Notes: a model not told the origin generated them from the sequence alone. Positions 10,773 through 21,779 are shown, counted from the first letter of the stretch. The stretch is 64,000 bases of DNA from Phytopythium helicoides (GCA_024867545.1 JANFNE010000002.1:62001-126000), one strand, 5' to 3'. Program-made: numbers and translations.

Positions 10773-11356
10773 ATGGACAAGGTGCTCGAGTACAAGGAGA
10801 AGATCTCGCTCAAGCTGGAGGGCTACGAGAAGATCGTGGAGCTCGAGAAGCAGACGGGCGTGGACAAGTTCTACATCTTCGTGGTCGGCGCGCTGCTCGC
10901 GGGCGTGCTGCTGTTCGTGATCGGCGGCGAGGAGCTCGTGGTGGGCCTCGTGGGCTTCATCTACCCGGCCTACATGTCGTTCAAGGCGCTCAGCACCCCC
11001 GGCACGGACGACGACACGCAGTGGCTCACCTACTGGGTCGTTTACGCCTTTTTCAACCTCACCGAGTCGGTCACCGACCTCATCCTGTCGTGGTGCGTCT
11101 CGCTGCTGGAGAGCTTCCTTGCTAATGGATCTACGTTTGCTAACTTGATCGCTTGCTTCGCCTCCACAGGGTCCCGTTCTACTTCTTCTTCAAGATCAGC
11201 TTCCTCATCTGGGCGTACCACCCGACCACGCAGGGCTCGACCGTCATCTACAACAACTTCATCAAGCCGCACATTGCGCCGCACGTGAGCCAGATCGACT
11301 CGGTGCTCAAGTCCACCACGGACGCCGCCAAGGCTGCTGCCAACAAGGTGCTGTAA
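10773..11356 (+). CDS. HVA22/TB2/DP1 (REEP/Yop1-type) ER membrane-shaping protein
   Basis: Two exons (10773-11092 and 11170-11356) encode 168 residues, the usual size for this family. The 77-nt intron has a GTGCGTCT donor, TGCTAAC and acceptor CCACAG. Splicing restores the family motif, LTESVTDLILSW followed by VPFYFFFKISFLIWAYHP, which matches the conserved membrane block of Yop1/REEP5. An N-terminal hydrophobic hairpin (FYIFVVGALLAGVLLFVIGG, then VGLVGFIYPAYMSFKAL) and a C-terminal amphipathic helix (SVLKSTTDAAKAAANKVL) complete the reticulon-like layout. The C-terminal helix in this family helps curve membranes. The protein probably shapes tubular ER. The start ATG follows a CAACC-type context and is the first in frame. 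Confidence 0.92.
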
Positions 11357-11921
11357 GCCGCTCCGCTCGCTCCGCAGCGCCGTTGAATAGTTCCAGATGC
11401 CTCTCCCTAGTGCGGGGCAGGCCGGCTCGAGTCGCCCTACGCTCGTAGGGGGTCTCCAGCCGCTTGCCCCTGCGTGTACGGCGACGTGTTGCCCCAGCGC
11501 AGCGCTCACGTTGTTGCGTCGAACCCGAAGGTCAACATGCCGTTGCTTTGATTGAAGCTTTTTTTTTTCTTGCAGTGCTTGTTGCCGTTCCATCCTCCTT
11601 CCCTGACGCATTCCGGACCTGGCGTCGGACCAATCGTGGCCTCAACACTAACAAATCGCCACCGGCACCTCCATCGTCATCAACAACCGTCCCGGAAGGC
11701 GTCAAAGCCATCAAGCCAACCCATATAGCATCTGATTTGTAAGGATCTCGTAAAAAGAAACCACGCGTATTTACGTTTTTTGGCGTATCTCCCCCGCGCA
11801 AGCGCCAAAGTCACAAAAGCGCGGGCCGCACAAAGCGAAAAGTGTGGTGGACGACACCCCGCGTGGAGGATCCGCCTGCCGTGAGCTGCTCCGCGCCGTC
11901 CGTGGCGCGCAGCGAGTCGAG
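11357..11921. other. intergenic, no gene recognised
   Basis: These 565 bases include the 3' region of the HVA22 gene and the promoter of NAA15. A small perfect hairpin CCCTAC-GCTC-GTAGGG lies at 11435-11450 and a T10 tract near 11560. Open frames here show no family resemblance. Confidence 0.4.
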
Positions 11922-14309
11922 ATGAGCAAGCCGCTGCCGTCCAAGGAGAGCGCGCTCTTCCGCTCCATCGTGGTGCGTGGCGGGCCGAGTCTGGCGCGGT
12001 TGCGCGCGCGCTGGCTGCTAATCGTTGCGCTGTAGAAATGCTATGAGATTAAGCAGTACAAGAAGGGCCTCAAGGCCGCGGACGCGATCCTCAAGAAGTT
12101 CCCCGACCACGGCGAGACGCTGGCCATGAAGGGCCTGACGCTCAACTGCATGGGCAAGAAGGAGGAGGCCTACGAGTTCGTGCGCAACGGACTGCGCCAC
12201 GACCTCAAGAGCCACGTGTGCTGGCACGTCTTCGGACTGCTCTACCGCTCGGACCGAAACTACCCCGAGGCCATCAAGTGCTACCGCAACGCTATCCGCA
12301 TCGACCCGGAGAACCTCCAGATCCTGCGCGACCTGTACCTGCTGCAGATCCAGATGCGCGACCTCAAGGGCCACGCCGAGACGCGCCGCACCATGCTCAC
12401 GCTCAAGCCCAACAACCGCAACAACTGGATCGGATTCGCCATCGCGCACCACCTCGTTGGCAACTACCAAATGGCCATCGACATTATCGAAAAGTACTTT
12501 AGCACGCTCGAGGCCACGCGCGGCGCCAACTACGAGGACAGCGAGATCTACCTCTACCAGAACCAGCTCATTGAGGAGTCGGGCGACATTGAGCGGGCGG
12601 TCGCCCACCTTGACGAGAACCAGTCCATGATCACGGATACGCTGGCGTGGCGACGCAAGAAGGCCGAGCTGCTGCTGCGCCTCGGCAAGTTCGACGAGGC
12701 GCGTGTGCTGTTTGAGGAGCTCCTGGACATCAACTTTGACGACTACGGCGTTCACGCGGGACTCCAGTGCGTTCTTCTGCAGCGCGCTGACCTCCTCGAG
12801 ACATCTGTTAGGAATGCGACTGTCCCGTGCGCTCTGATTGACTTCGAGACGGAGGCAAACGGCAAGGAGCTTGCCAAGAAGCTGGAAGAGTTCTATGATG
12901 CCGAGGCCCAGAAGGCCGAGAACGCAAAGTCTGTGATCACCCTGCGCTTCCCTCTCGACTACACGAGCGGCAACGCTTTCAAGGCTCGTGCTGATGCATT
13001 CTTGAAGCGCCAGCTCACGAAGGGGGTTCCGTCACTGAATGCCGACGTCAAGACGCTCTACAGCGACAAGAAGAAGGTTGCGGTGCTGGAGCAGCTTGTG
13101 GTGGAGTACCAGAAGCAGCTTGAGGGTGGCAAGCCTATTGTAGCGGACACTGATGCCAAGTCGACGCTTCTCTGGACTCGGTACTTTATTGCTCAGCACT
13201 TCGACCGGCTTGGGCAGCATGAGAAGGCTCTGAAGGTGATCGAGCAGTGCATCGAGCAATCTCCGTCGACGCTCGACTTTTACCAGCGCAAGGCTCGTAT
13301 CCTCAAGCACACCGGCGACCTCAACACTGCTGCTGACGTCATGGTGCAGGGTCGTAAGCTTGACCTGGCGGACCGGTATATCAACAACAAGGCAACAGAG
13401 TACCTGCTGCATGCTGATCGTATCGAGGAGGCTGATGCCACGATTGCTCTGTTCACGCGTCACGAGGGCGACCCGCAGCAAAACCTGTACGACATGCAGT
13501 GCATGTGGTACGAGATCGAGTGCGGTCGTAGCCGCATGCGCAAGGGAGAGTTTGGTCTGGCCCTCAAGCGATTCTTCGCTGTCGAGAAGCACTTCAACGA
13601 CTTTGTGGAGGACCAGTTCGACTTCCACACGTACTGCATTCGCAAGATGACGCTGCGTGCCTACCTGCAGATGCTGCGCCTGTGCGATGAAATTTACGGT
13701 CACAAGTTCTTCGTCAAGGCCGCTCACGGTGCCATCGACACGTACCTGTCGCTCGCTGATCGCGCTGCTGCTCTGGCCGCTGGCGCGAACGGCAACGGTG
13801 CAGGTGGCATGTCCGCTGCCGACAAGAAGAAGGCCAAGCGCGCGCAGGCGAAGGCGCGTAAGGCCGAGTTCAAGAAGAAGGAGGAGGAGGAGCTCCGCGC
13901 CAAGCAGCAAAAGGAGGCGGAGGAGAAGGAGCGGGAGGCGGCCAAGAACGGCAAGAAGAGCTCGACGACGACGCGCCACAAGGAGCCGCCCAAGGACACG
14001 GACCCGTTCGGCGAGGCGCTGGTCAGCAAGCCGGCGCTGGACGAGGCCTGGCGGTTTGCGTCAATCCTGCAGAAGCACGCTCCGAAGGACGTGCAGACGC
14101 ACATCGCGGCCTTCGACATTGCGATCCGCAAGGAGAAGCTATTGCTGTGTCTGCAGGCCCTGCTGCGTGCCAAGCCGCTTGTGGTGGCGGGCTCTGCAGC
14201 TGCCAAGCAGCTCGAAGAGCGCCGCGTGCGCTTCCTCGAGGCCGCTAAGACCGCCACGAACCCTGTGGTGAAGCAGGTGATCGATGCCAACAAGGCCGCG
14301 CTCGCTTAG
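11922..14309 (+). CDS. NAA15: N-terminal acetyltransferase A auxiliary subunit NAA15
   Basis: A 17-codon first exon (11922-11972) joins a long second exon (12036-14309) across a 63-nt intron (donor GTGCGTGG, branch GCTAAT, acceptor CTGTAG). The product is 774 residues. The N-terminus MSKPLPSKESALFRSIV running into KCYEIKQYKKGLKAAD is the hallmark of NAA15. Below it are TPR repeats, for example FGLLYRSDRNYPEAIKCYRNA and HFDRLGQHEKALKVIEQC. A Lys/Glu-rich helix around residues 610-660 is the charged segment typical of the family. NAA15 anchors the catalytic subunit NAA10 to the ribosome and shapes its active site; the NatA complex acetylates Ser, Ala, Thr, Gly and Val N-termini after Met removal. 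The length is slightly below the animal protein. The gene appears intact. Confidence 0.95.
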
Positions 14310-14420
14310 GCGGTAGACGCACCCGCACAGACGTAGGCGCTAGGCAGGAAGGAGGTGGCGATCAACATGGAGACGAAGCAGTCAGTAGACTTCACAGACA
14401 TCATGGCATTATGGCGTTTT

Positions 14421-14508
14421 GATTGGCTGAAACTCATGCAAATCAACAAAACACCACCTTCGATTGGCTGAAAACAGACAGCTCACCTGCATTTGCCAAT
14501 CCGACAGC
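14421..14508. promoter_or_regulatory. LpxB promoter with inverted CCAAT boxes
   Basis: GATTGGCTGA, the reverse complement of TCAGCCAATC, occurs at 14421-14430 and 14462-14471, within 90 bases of the LpxB start. A third GCCAATC lies near 14495. Confidence 0.55.
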
Positions 14509-16485
14509 ATGTGGCGCCGCCTGGCGCCTTCGGCGCTAGCTGCTTCAAGGCGCTCGCTCTCCACCGCCAGGCGCGCCCACCGACTGTATGTGATTGCGGG
14601 TGAGCCGTCGGGAGATGCCATCGGCGCCAAAGTGCTGCGCGCGCTCGAGCGAAGGCGAGAAAGCGGCGACCCGAGGGCCCAAAAACTCGAAGTGCGCGGG
14701 GTCGGCGGGTGAGTTGGATCTGTTCTAGCTGGGAAGCATGGGAGCTGAGTCGCCTACTTGATGCTGGTGGGGATAGAGAGAAAATGATGGGCGTTGCGGG
14801 CTTCCAATCGCTTTTTCCCATGCGAGAGCTGTCGGTTATGGGGCTCGTCGAGCTGCTTCCGCATATTTTGCGAATTCGCGTGCGTGTTGTTTTCTATCAC
14901 CCTGTGTGCTTAATGGGTGGTGTTTTTTAGAGCTGATACGATGCTGCATTGATGTCAGCGACGGCTTGACGACACACTTCAGGACATTCGAGACTTTCAG
15001 CCAGATGTGGTGCTTACCATCGATTCCAAGGGATTTTCGTTCCGCGTGCTTCGTGCACTGCAAGATGGTGAGGATACTGCATCGATTACCCGAATGCACT
15101 ACGTTGCCCCGTCAGTGTGGGCTTATCGTCACAGACGCCATAGGCGCGATTTCTCCGGAATGGCGAATTTGTTGGACAGTATGTTTGCCATTCTGCCATT
15201 CGAAGAAGAAATTTTCAATTCCAAGATTGATCAACCATCGGACAGAAAGTGGTGCCACTTTGTCGGTCATCCAGCAGTAGAAGACTTTTTTGAGTTTCAT
15301 GGTGCTTTCCAACCGTCTGCGTCAATAAGGCTCAACTACCACTCGGAGACATTGGCAAGCTTTGACGTCGGTCGTGACGCATTGCTGGATCTTAACGCCT
15401 ACGAGGAAACGGCGCTCGCAAATCGCAGTGCTATTGTTGCTCCTCTACTGTCTAATCAGTTGAACAAACAAGCAGCACGTGCTCGACTCAACTTACCAAG
15501 CGATACCTATACTATTTGCGCTCTAGTCGGCAGGTTTGTGGCATGTGTGATTACCTAGTTCAGCTTTACTCTTTGCCTGATCATGTGCTGTAGTCGAGAA
15601 AATGAGGTGCTCAAGTCCTTTCAACTGGTGGTTAACGCAATTGAAGAATTCGGTCATGAGCTTGGTTGCCACTCAGGCGGCGGAAAGGTTTGTACCGTAT
15701 TCCATGCAACTTGTCGTTCACCCATGATCTGACAGGATCTCTGCAGATCCATGTTATCTTTCCAACAGTGGCTGGCATAGAAGACATCATTCGGCGTGAG
15801 TTAGTCCAATCTGCTCCAGGATTCACGTGGAGCATCTGCCCGGGTCTTGACGTTCGCAATCGCTTCGAGTACTTTCAGGTACAGCATTTTAGATGCCAGC
15901 TCTTTTGCCCTCCAAGCCTAATCGTCGATATCGCAGAGCGCGGATGTCGCGATTGCAGTATCCGGGACGGTGGTTATGGAGACTGCGCTCGCGAATTTAC
16001 CTACCATCGTCATCTATCGTGCCAACAAGTTGACCGAGTGGATCGCTAAACAATTAGCCGCCGTGCGCTTTGTTTCACTCCCAAACCTCCTGCTTGGAAG
16101 GTGCGTAAACTATTGGATTGTGGTTTGACGTTTGATCCACTGGCTCACAGCCAGACTTGCTTCGCAGAGAGTTACTCCCAGAGTTACTGTTTAGCGAATG
16201 CACGACGTCGAATCTCACACAAGCGCTGCGGTAACTGTCACAACGTTTGTTGATCCTCGTAACGCTTTGATATCTCACGTGACAATTCCCTTGTACAGTA
16301 CCTTGCAGAAGGAAGGCGCGCACGCGAGAACTGCCGAGCTATCAGTCATAATTAGCACTCTCGCACAATGGAGGGAGAGTAGCGATAATGGTACCCAATC
16401 TCGAGGTCAAACCAAGGCCTCTATTCGTCCAGTGCGGGGAAGCGACATTGTAGCAGACCACATTCTGGAGGCCATCGAGAAGTAG
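14509..16485 (+). CDS. lpxB: lipid-A-disaccharide synthase (LpxB), nuclear, multi-exon
   Basis: The product is a GT19 glycosyltransferase that in bacteria joins UDP-2,3-diacylglucosamine and lipid X. The N-terminus MWRRLAPSALAASRRSLSTA is Arg/Ser/Ala-rich and looks mitochondrial, as reported for the plant enzyme. Then come LYVIAGEPSGDAIGA (the GEPSGD motif) and, after introns, KMMGVAGFQSLFPMRELSVMGLVE. Next are DFQPDVVLTID, HYVAPSVWAYR, FVGHP, SGTVVMETALANLPTIVIYR and RFVSLPNLLLG. Several in-frame stops are all removed by short GT-AG introns (for example 14709-14776 and 14880-14958, both phase-consistent). The region after LLLG needs two more introns, and the exact junction near 16101 is ambiguous. 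The protein ends in HILEAIEK. Intron content and targeting show a long-resident eukaryotic gene rather than contamination. Its natural lipid substrate in oomycetes is not known to me. Confidence 0.88.
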
Positions 16486-16566
16486 CAGAGATCTATGTAA
16501 CTCGAACAAGACTCGAACCATCTCCACGGTTATTTATTGCTTCTGTCGCTCTCCTTACGCCAAGGA

Positions 16567-16971
16567 TTACAACTTGGAGCGGCTGGCAATCCCCGAAGCC
16601 GCATACGATTTCTCCCAGTTATGTCCGTCGAAGTACTCGGTCGTGACGCTCGAGATCGTCGCTGGGTCGACGCACGTGACGGTCACCGCCACACCGTCCG
16701 GGTTACTGCGAGGGATGTAGAAGGACTGGACTCCGCATGTCTTGCAGAACAGGTGCTTGGCTCGGTGCGTGTTGAAAGTGTACTTGGTGAGACTGTCCTC
16801 GCCCGAGAGCAGTCGAAACCGCGACGCCGGGATGATCGCGTGCGCGTTTTGCTTCATGTGGCACACCGAGCAGTTGCAGACTGAGCGCACGAGCGCTGTT
16901 GGCGCATCGAACTCGAAGGTGACGGCACGGCAGTGGCACGAGCCGCGATGCGTCACGAGCGACGAATCCAT
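16567..16971 (-). CDS. GFA/CENP-V-domain zinc protein (134 aa)
   Basis: A single exon encodes one compact GFA domain (glutathione-dependent formaldehyde-activating enzyme fold, also found in CENP-V). The zinc ligands are all present: SCHC (C12, C14), CNCSVC (C32, C34, C37) and CKTC (C76, C79), followed by GVQSFYIPRSNPDGVAVTV. The family includes enzymes that handle S-hydroxymethylglutathione and many proteins of unknown activity, so no substrate is assigned. It is a close paralogue of the GFA half of the next gene on the same strand (17545-18420), sharing motifs such as HRG-CHCR, NAH, TKYTF/TQYTF and ELFDG/EYFDG; the two probably arose by tandem duplication. It converges on LpxB, with 81 bases between the stops. 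Confidence 0.88.
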   Translation of the reverse strand: MDSSLVTHRGSCHCRAVTFEFDAPTALVRSVCNCSVCHMKQNAHAIIPASRFRLLSGEDSLTKYTFNTHRAKHLFCKTCGVQSFYIPRSNPDGVAVTVTCVDPATISSVTTEYFDGHNWEKSYAASGIASRSKL

Positions 16972-17544
16972 GATTTACTGGGGACGGGGAGGAGATGGTC
17001 GAGCGATTCCGCCGATGGAGGTGATGTGGGCATGTGGACCACATGAATGGCTGCTACTGCTCAAGAATGTGTTGGAGCGTGACGCCGGTGCGAATGCGAT
17101 CAGGACGCTTCACCTTGAGGAAGTGAACTCTATGAAGGAGACTCAAATTTGTTCCTGCCATTGCATTTGAATGCTGTTGGTTTGCATCTGTCTTTTCACC
17201 AGGTAAATCTTCGCCACTGAAAAAGGAATCAATCAACAGAGTTATCACGAGAGATGGTCGCAGAGACTTGATGCGATATTGGTAGTACTTTAGCAGCCCC
17301 CACAATGATCGTTGACAAGCAATCCATTGCTTGTGAAGAGTTCGTAAAAAGTTGCTGAAGTTGGCCAGAGCTTTTTTCTTTTCTTTTCTTTTTTTTTTTG
17401 TTTTCCTTTCAAGGACGCACCATGAAGGCTTTGCTTTCCTGCCGTCACAAGATAATACCAGCACACCCACACAATGCTGGCAGGAGAAAATTGCCTCAAC
17501 ACCCGAGGTGTTTACGGCACAGTCTAAATTCAATCGTTGAGTCA
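16972..17544. other. intergenic between GFA paralogues, no gene recognised
   Basis: These 573 bases separate the tandem GFA genes. A pyrimidine tract (mixed TTTTC then a T10 run) lies at about 17371-17400. Frames across it are low-complexity or unlike any family I know. Confidence 0.4.
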
Positions 17545-18420
17545 CTACACAACGCACTCGGTGGACGCTTTGCTCACCTCCGCTACGGCGACCGGCGGCT
17601 GCCAGTTTTTCCCGTCAAATAATTCCGTCGATAAGCTCTTGATCGATCCTTCCTGGACGCACGCGACAGTCACCGCGACGCTGTTGGGGTCGGTTCGAGG
17701 CACGAAGAAGGGCTGCACGCCGCACTTGCGGCAGAACAAGTATCTCGCCGCATGCGTGCCGAACGTGTACTGTGTCATCGCAGTCTGGCCGCGCACCAGT
17801 CGGAAGCGCGCGTTGGGGACCACCACGTGCGCGTTCTTCCTCATGTGGCAGAACGAGCAGTTGCACTCGATCTGCGTCATCTCCGCCGGCGCCGCAAACT
17901 CAAACTCGACATCGCGGCAGTGGCATCCTCCCCGGTGCATCACCATGTCCTCGGGCACGATCAGCTCGCTCTTGGTCCAGCTAAAGTCTGTCACCACGAG
18001 TGGGGCGGCCATCTCCAGCTGCTTGACCTCCATCTTGACCCCCTGGCGTTGCCCTGCCTCCTCCTGCAGCTTGCGTAGCCGCATGACCGTCGACCTGGGG
18101 ATGCCCGTGGCGTCCGAAATCGCGCGCACCGACTGGCTCTGGGACTCCGGCAGCGCCGCGATCATGGCGAGCTTCTCGGCGACACCCTCGCTGTCCAGCG
18201 CCATGGGCGGGCGGCCCCTGCCTCGGCGGACGGCGCCCTGCGAGTTGCGCTCCCTCCAGACGCTCGTGACGGTCGCCCGGCAACGCCCGAAGCGTGCCAT
18301 GGCCTCCGCGATGGCTCCGTGCTGCAGAGAGCCGTCCGCCTTGGCTCTGGCGGCCAGGAACAGCGCCATATCGCGCCGCGCGTCGGGCGTCACGTCCGTG
18401 GCGTTGGCGCTCCGCCCCAT
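17545..18420 (-). CDS. fusion of transposase-type HTH-GRPR-HTH region with a GFA/CENP-V domain
   Basis: An uninterrupted frame of 291 codons. Residues 12-58 form a first helix-turn-helix (DARRDMALFLAARAKADG, then GAIAEAMARFGRCRATVTSV W). An AT-hook-like RRGRGRPP at 65-72 follows. A second helix-turn-helix spans about 78-120 (VRAISDATGIPRSTVMRLRKL). This order, HTH, GRPR-like hook, HTH, is the paired-type DNA-binding region of Tc1/mariner transposases, and the wording is close to oomycete elements. After a linker, residues 158-280 are a full GFA domain with ligands C166, C168, C186, C188, C191, C230 and C233. No DDE catalytic domain is present. The neighbour at 16567-16971 is the same GFA domain without the HTH part. 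I infer a domesticated transposon DNA-binding region captured by a GFA gene. MVMHRGG inside the frame (about residue 159) could be an ancestral start. Function is unknown. Confidence 0.85.
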   Translation of the reverse strand: MGRSANATDVTPDARRDMALFLAARAKADGSLQHGAIAEAMARFGRCRATVTSVWRERNSQGAVRRGRGRPPMALDSEGVAEKLAMIAALPESQSQSVRAISDATGIPRSTVMRLRKLQEEAGQRQGVKMEVKQLEMAAPLVVTDFSWTKSELIVPEDMVMHRGGCHCRDVEFEFAAPAEMTQIECNCSFCHMRKNAHVVVPNARFRLVRGQTAMTQYTFGTHAARYLFCRKCGVQPFFVPRTDPNSVAVTVACVQEGSIKSLSTELFDGKNWQPPVAVAEVSKASTECVV

Positions 18421-18721
18421 GGCGATTTGACTTGGTTTCACTATAGACTCGGCGGTTGGTGACTGATGGCTTGACCACTGGAGCACGAATGGAATGGAGC
18501 GCGCAGACTGGTGGAAATTCAGAGCCTGAGCTGGCGAACCATGGAGCGCAGATCAAGTTGAAGTGGTTTGATTGACATGCGATGGAGGAAGCGGAGGTTC
18601 GAGACTATGAATAGGTGGAACGGGGAGCTGCTAAAAATTGGCGCGGGCTGAGAGCTGGTGGTGGCGATTTTGGATTGAAGGACAGACAGTCAGGTTTGTT
18701 CTGCTCGAGATCGACGGTGAA
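18421..18721. promoter_or_regulatory. divergent promoter region, HTH-GFA / kinesin
   Basis: These 301 bases lie between the HTH-GFA gene and the kinesin gene, which point away from each other. No specific element could be identified. Confidence 0.35.
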
Positions 18722-21700
18722 ATGGTCAAGTGGAGCATCGGGACGTATGCGCGCATGCGGCCGCCCAGGCGCGGCCACGATTGCGCCAAATTTCTCCTCG
18801 GTGTGGTGCTGACACTTTCATCTAGATGTATGGCTTCACATCGCTTACCACATCGGGACTTTCAATCGAACAGAAAAGATTGGGGATGGAAAGGACCAGG
18901 CGACTGCCATTGTGTTCCCACCGCCCGATGAGGACGAGGACCGCATGCAACTCAAGCAGCGCGATGAGCTCGAGTTTCGCTTCAACGACATTTTTGACCC
19001 AGGCGTCTCGCAAGAGCAGGTCTTCAACGACGTTTGCCTCGTACGCCTGATACATGTTGGAACATTTGGAATAGCTTGAGAAATGATTACTAACCCGACG
19101 CTGATGCAGGATATTGTCCACAGCGCGCTGAACGGCTACAATGGCACGATTCTAGCCTACGGACAGACAGGATCAGGCAAAACGTACACAATTACAGGTG
19201 GAGAGCATTATGCGGATCGCGGGATAATTCCACGTGTGCTCTCTACCATATTCGAGGAGTTTGAGCAGCGTGCACACATGCGGTACTCGTGCTACATATC
19301 CTATCTCGAAATCTACAACGAGAGCGTCTACGACTTGCTTGACAGGTATGACTGAAGCTAATACTGTTTTCTATGTCAGCTTGACGATTTACCTACGTAA
19401 TTCATGATAGGTCACACACCGATCGCCCAATTGAAGAATGGACCAAGGTTTTGCTCATGGACGACGAGGATGGGGACATGCACTTTCGAAATCTGGGGTG
19501 CGGTCAGTCACCTATATTACATTCTAGACTCTTGCTAACTATGCTCCATGGTGACTTAGGGTATACGAGGCCGTCTCTGAAGAAGAAGCCCTCAATTTGC
19601 TCTTCCTAGGCAACATGAATCGCGTAACGAGCGACACACCAATGAATCAGGCATCCTCGCGATCTCATTCGATTTTCAGTGTCATGATCGAGGCACGACC
19701 GCCCGATTCAGATATGATCGTGACGTCCAAGCTCCACCTAGTCGACCTTGCAGGCTCAGAGCGCGTGTACAAGCGAGAAGGAACACAAAGAATGCGTTCG
19801 GAGGGCAAACATATCAACTTATCGCTGCATCATCTTGAGCAGGTACGATGATTGCAGGCAGCACGATTGACACAACTGTTGTAGCTAACACGGCAGCTCC
19901 TTTCAAGGTGATTTTGTCTCTACGAACCAAGCGAAACAGCGTGGCTAAGGGCTACCACGTACCATACCGCAACTCCATGCTCACGTCTGTGCTTCGAGGA
20001 AGCTTGGGCGGCAACTGCAAGTCGGTTTTTATCGCAACACTCAATCCTGAGTCGGAATTCTTGGACGAGTCCATTTCCACCTGTCGCTTCATGCAGCGCT
20101 GTTCGGAAGTCACGGTTGATGTAGCGGTCAACGCTGAGGTAGACACCGAAAAACGCCTGGACACTCTCGAAAAAGCAAACACTCAGCTAGAAGCCACTAA
20201 CTTCAATCTTCAAGCGCGAGTTGTGCAACTTGAAAATGAACTGAAGTCACAGGAGCTGCTGCTCTCCAAACAGGAACAAAACTGGCAGCTTCGACTTGCT
20301 CATATCCAGCGCGAGGCAGACGCAGCCGTCGATGCTGCAAAGATAGCAGCATCAAAACCCGATTCATCTGCTGACTGGATCCAGTGCGAAGTGCTCGTTG
20401 AGAAACTGACACGAGCAGGAAATCTTCCTCGAGACAAGCTCTCCATCCGAACAAAAGACGACGGAACGACGAGTGCTAGTTCTGAAAAACTCTTCACTAG
20501 CAGCGCAGACAACGATGAGCTTGTACGACGTGGTTTGGATGTTTTCCACGGAGTGACGAAAGAGATCCGAGAGCAAGGAATGGAAGTGGCGTTGGGGTGT
20601 TTGGCCGTCATGATGGAAAGGTCTCATACAGCTTCCGTTGCAACAACTAATATGCAGGATGCAGCACGGAAACATCAAGCAGTCGTTGATCATCTTGAAA
20701 AACGACTTCAAGAGCATCACGTCGAGGCTGAGCGATTGCGGGCTCAAATGCAGCGAACTGCTTGGTCCAACGGACCCAATAGATCACGAAACGAGTCGGG
20801 GAGCTCATCTTCGTACCATTACGAAGAGCAGGATGCAGTAACATCTATTCCACGATCGAAATCTCATTCTGGAGCTAGTACCGGGGTGAGCGATTCCCAG
20901 CAGAACGGCAGGTTACGACCATCGTCCATTCGTAACCGATCTTTTTCTCGAGCAAGCAGCAATGCAGACGATGATTCACGTCGATCAAGGGGTGGAGCAA
21001 TAGGTACTGAGAGTGATAGCGAGCTTGATGACGATAGTGAGGCGCATTCAGACTCACACTCGTCGTTCACCGGGCGGAATATGCGTGCATCTTCATCGTC
21101 TAGCTATCGACATCGACCGACAGTAACATTTGAAAGCGACGGACGGGACAATGATCTTGATTCCCGTCGATCTTCCAAGAAGAAACAAGATGCAGCTCGT
21201 CAACCATCTCTGGCTGTAATCCGTAATCCAAGCTCGAGTAATGCATCTGACCTGTCCGCACCGACCGTCATGATGAAGCTCCTACAGTCGCAAAACGGTT
21301 TAAATGACCGCGTTGGCAGCGATGTAGTCCGAAAGCGATTGGAGCTACTTCAAAATGGCAGCTTGTTTGTCAAGTATGGCCGGTATGGAAAGCCGCACGT
21401 CCGCTTCGTCTGGTGTTCGGCGGATCTAGAGAACCTTCACTATCGCACAATACGCAGCTCAACACCTAAGGCGTCAATCGCAACGCGCACCATTTCACGG
21501 GTGCTTGTTGGCCAAGCCACTCGCGTGTTTGAGCGAGCCAAGCAGGACGCACGAGCCCCATTCTGCTTCTCGATCGAGTATGAAGACGCTCGTACCCTTG
21601 ATTTAGAGGTTGCTGACGGCGGGGAGTTGAGTGAGTTCAAGATGGCAAAGCGTGGAGAGTGGGTTGAAGCGCTTCAGCTGCTTGTGAAGCTAAAGCATGC

Positions 21701-21779
21701 TGCCACAATCTCGGCGCTAACGGCTGGTGTTGCCCTTGCTGAGCCCGAATCAAGTGGGATAAGAACTAATGTCGAATAA
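18722..21779 (+). CDS. kinesin-9 (KIF6-type) motor with C-terminal PH-like domain
   Basis: The N-terminus MVKWSIGTYARMRPP matches the KIF6 start. The motor continues through FRFNDIFDPGVSQEQVF, GYNGTILAYGQTGSGKTYT (P-loop), the ADRGIIPRVLS block and YLEIYNESVYDLLD. After further introns come NQASSRSHSIFSV (switch I), LHLVDLAGSERV (switch II), HINLSLHHLEQ, VPYRNSMLTSVLRGSLGGN and LDESISTCRFMQR. GT-AG introns with frame-restoring joins lie after VCL, LLDR, NLG and LEQ. The exon 1/2 junction near 18799-18824 is unresolved, because the simplest in-frame join needs an intron of only about 25 nt. A coiled coil, a long Ser-rich region and a C-terminal PH-like block (LFVKYGRYGKPHVRFVWCS through KRGEWVEALQLLVKL) follow the motor. 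Kinesin-9 proteins act in motile flagella, so a zoospore flagellar role is inferred. Confidence 0.88.

Noticed and set aside
11464..11742. Plus-strand frame with a TTTCTTGCAG acceptor-like site between HVA22 and NAA15
   Set aside because: No donor or coding partner joins it, and the product is low-complexity Ser/Thr/Pro.
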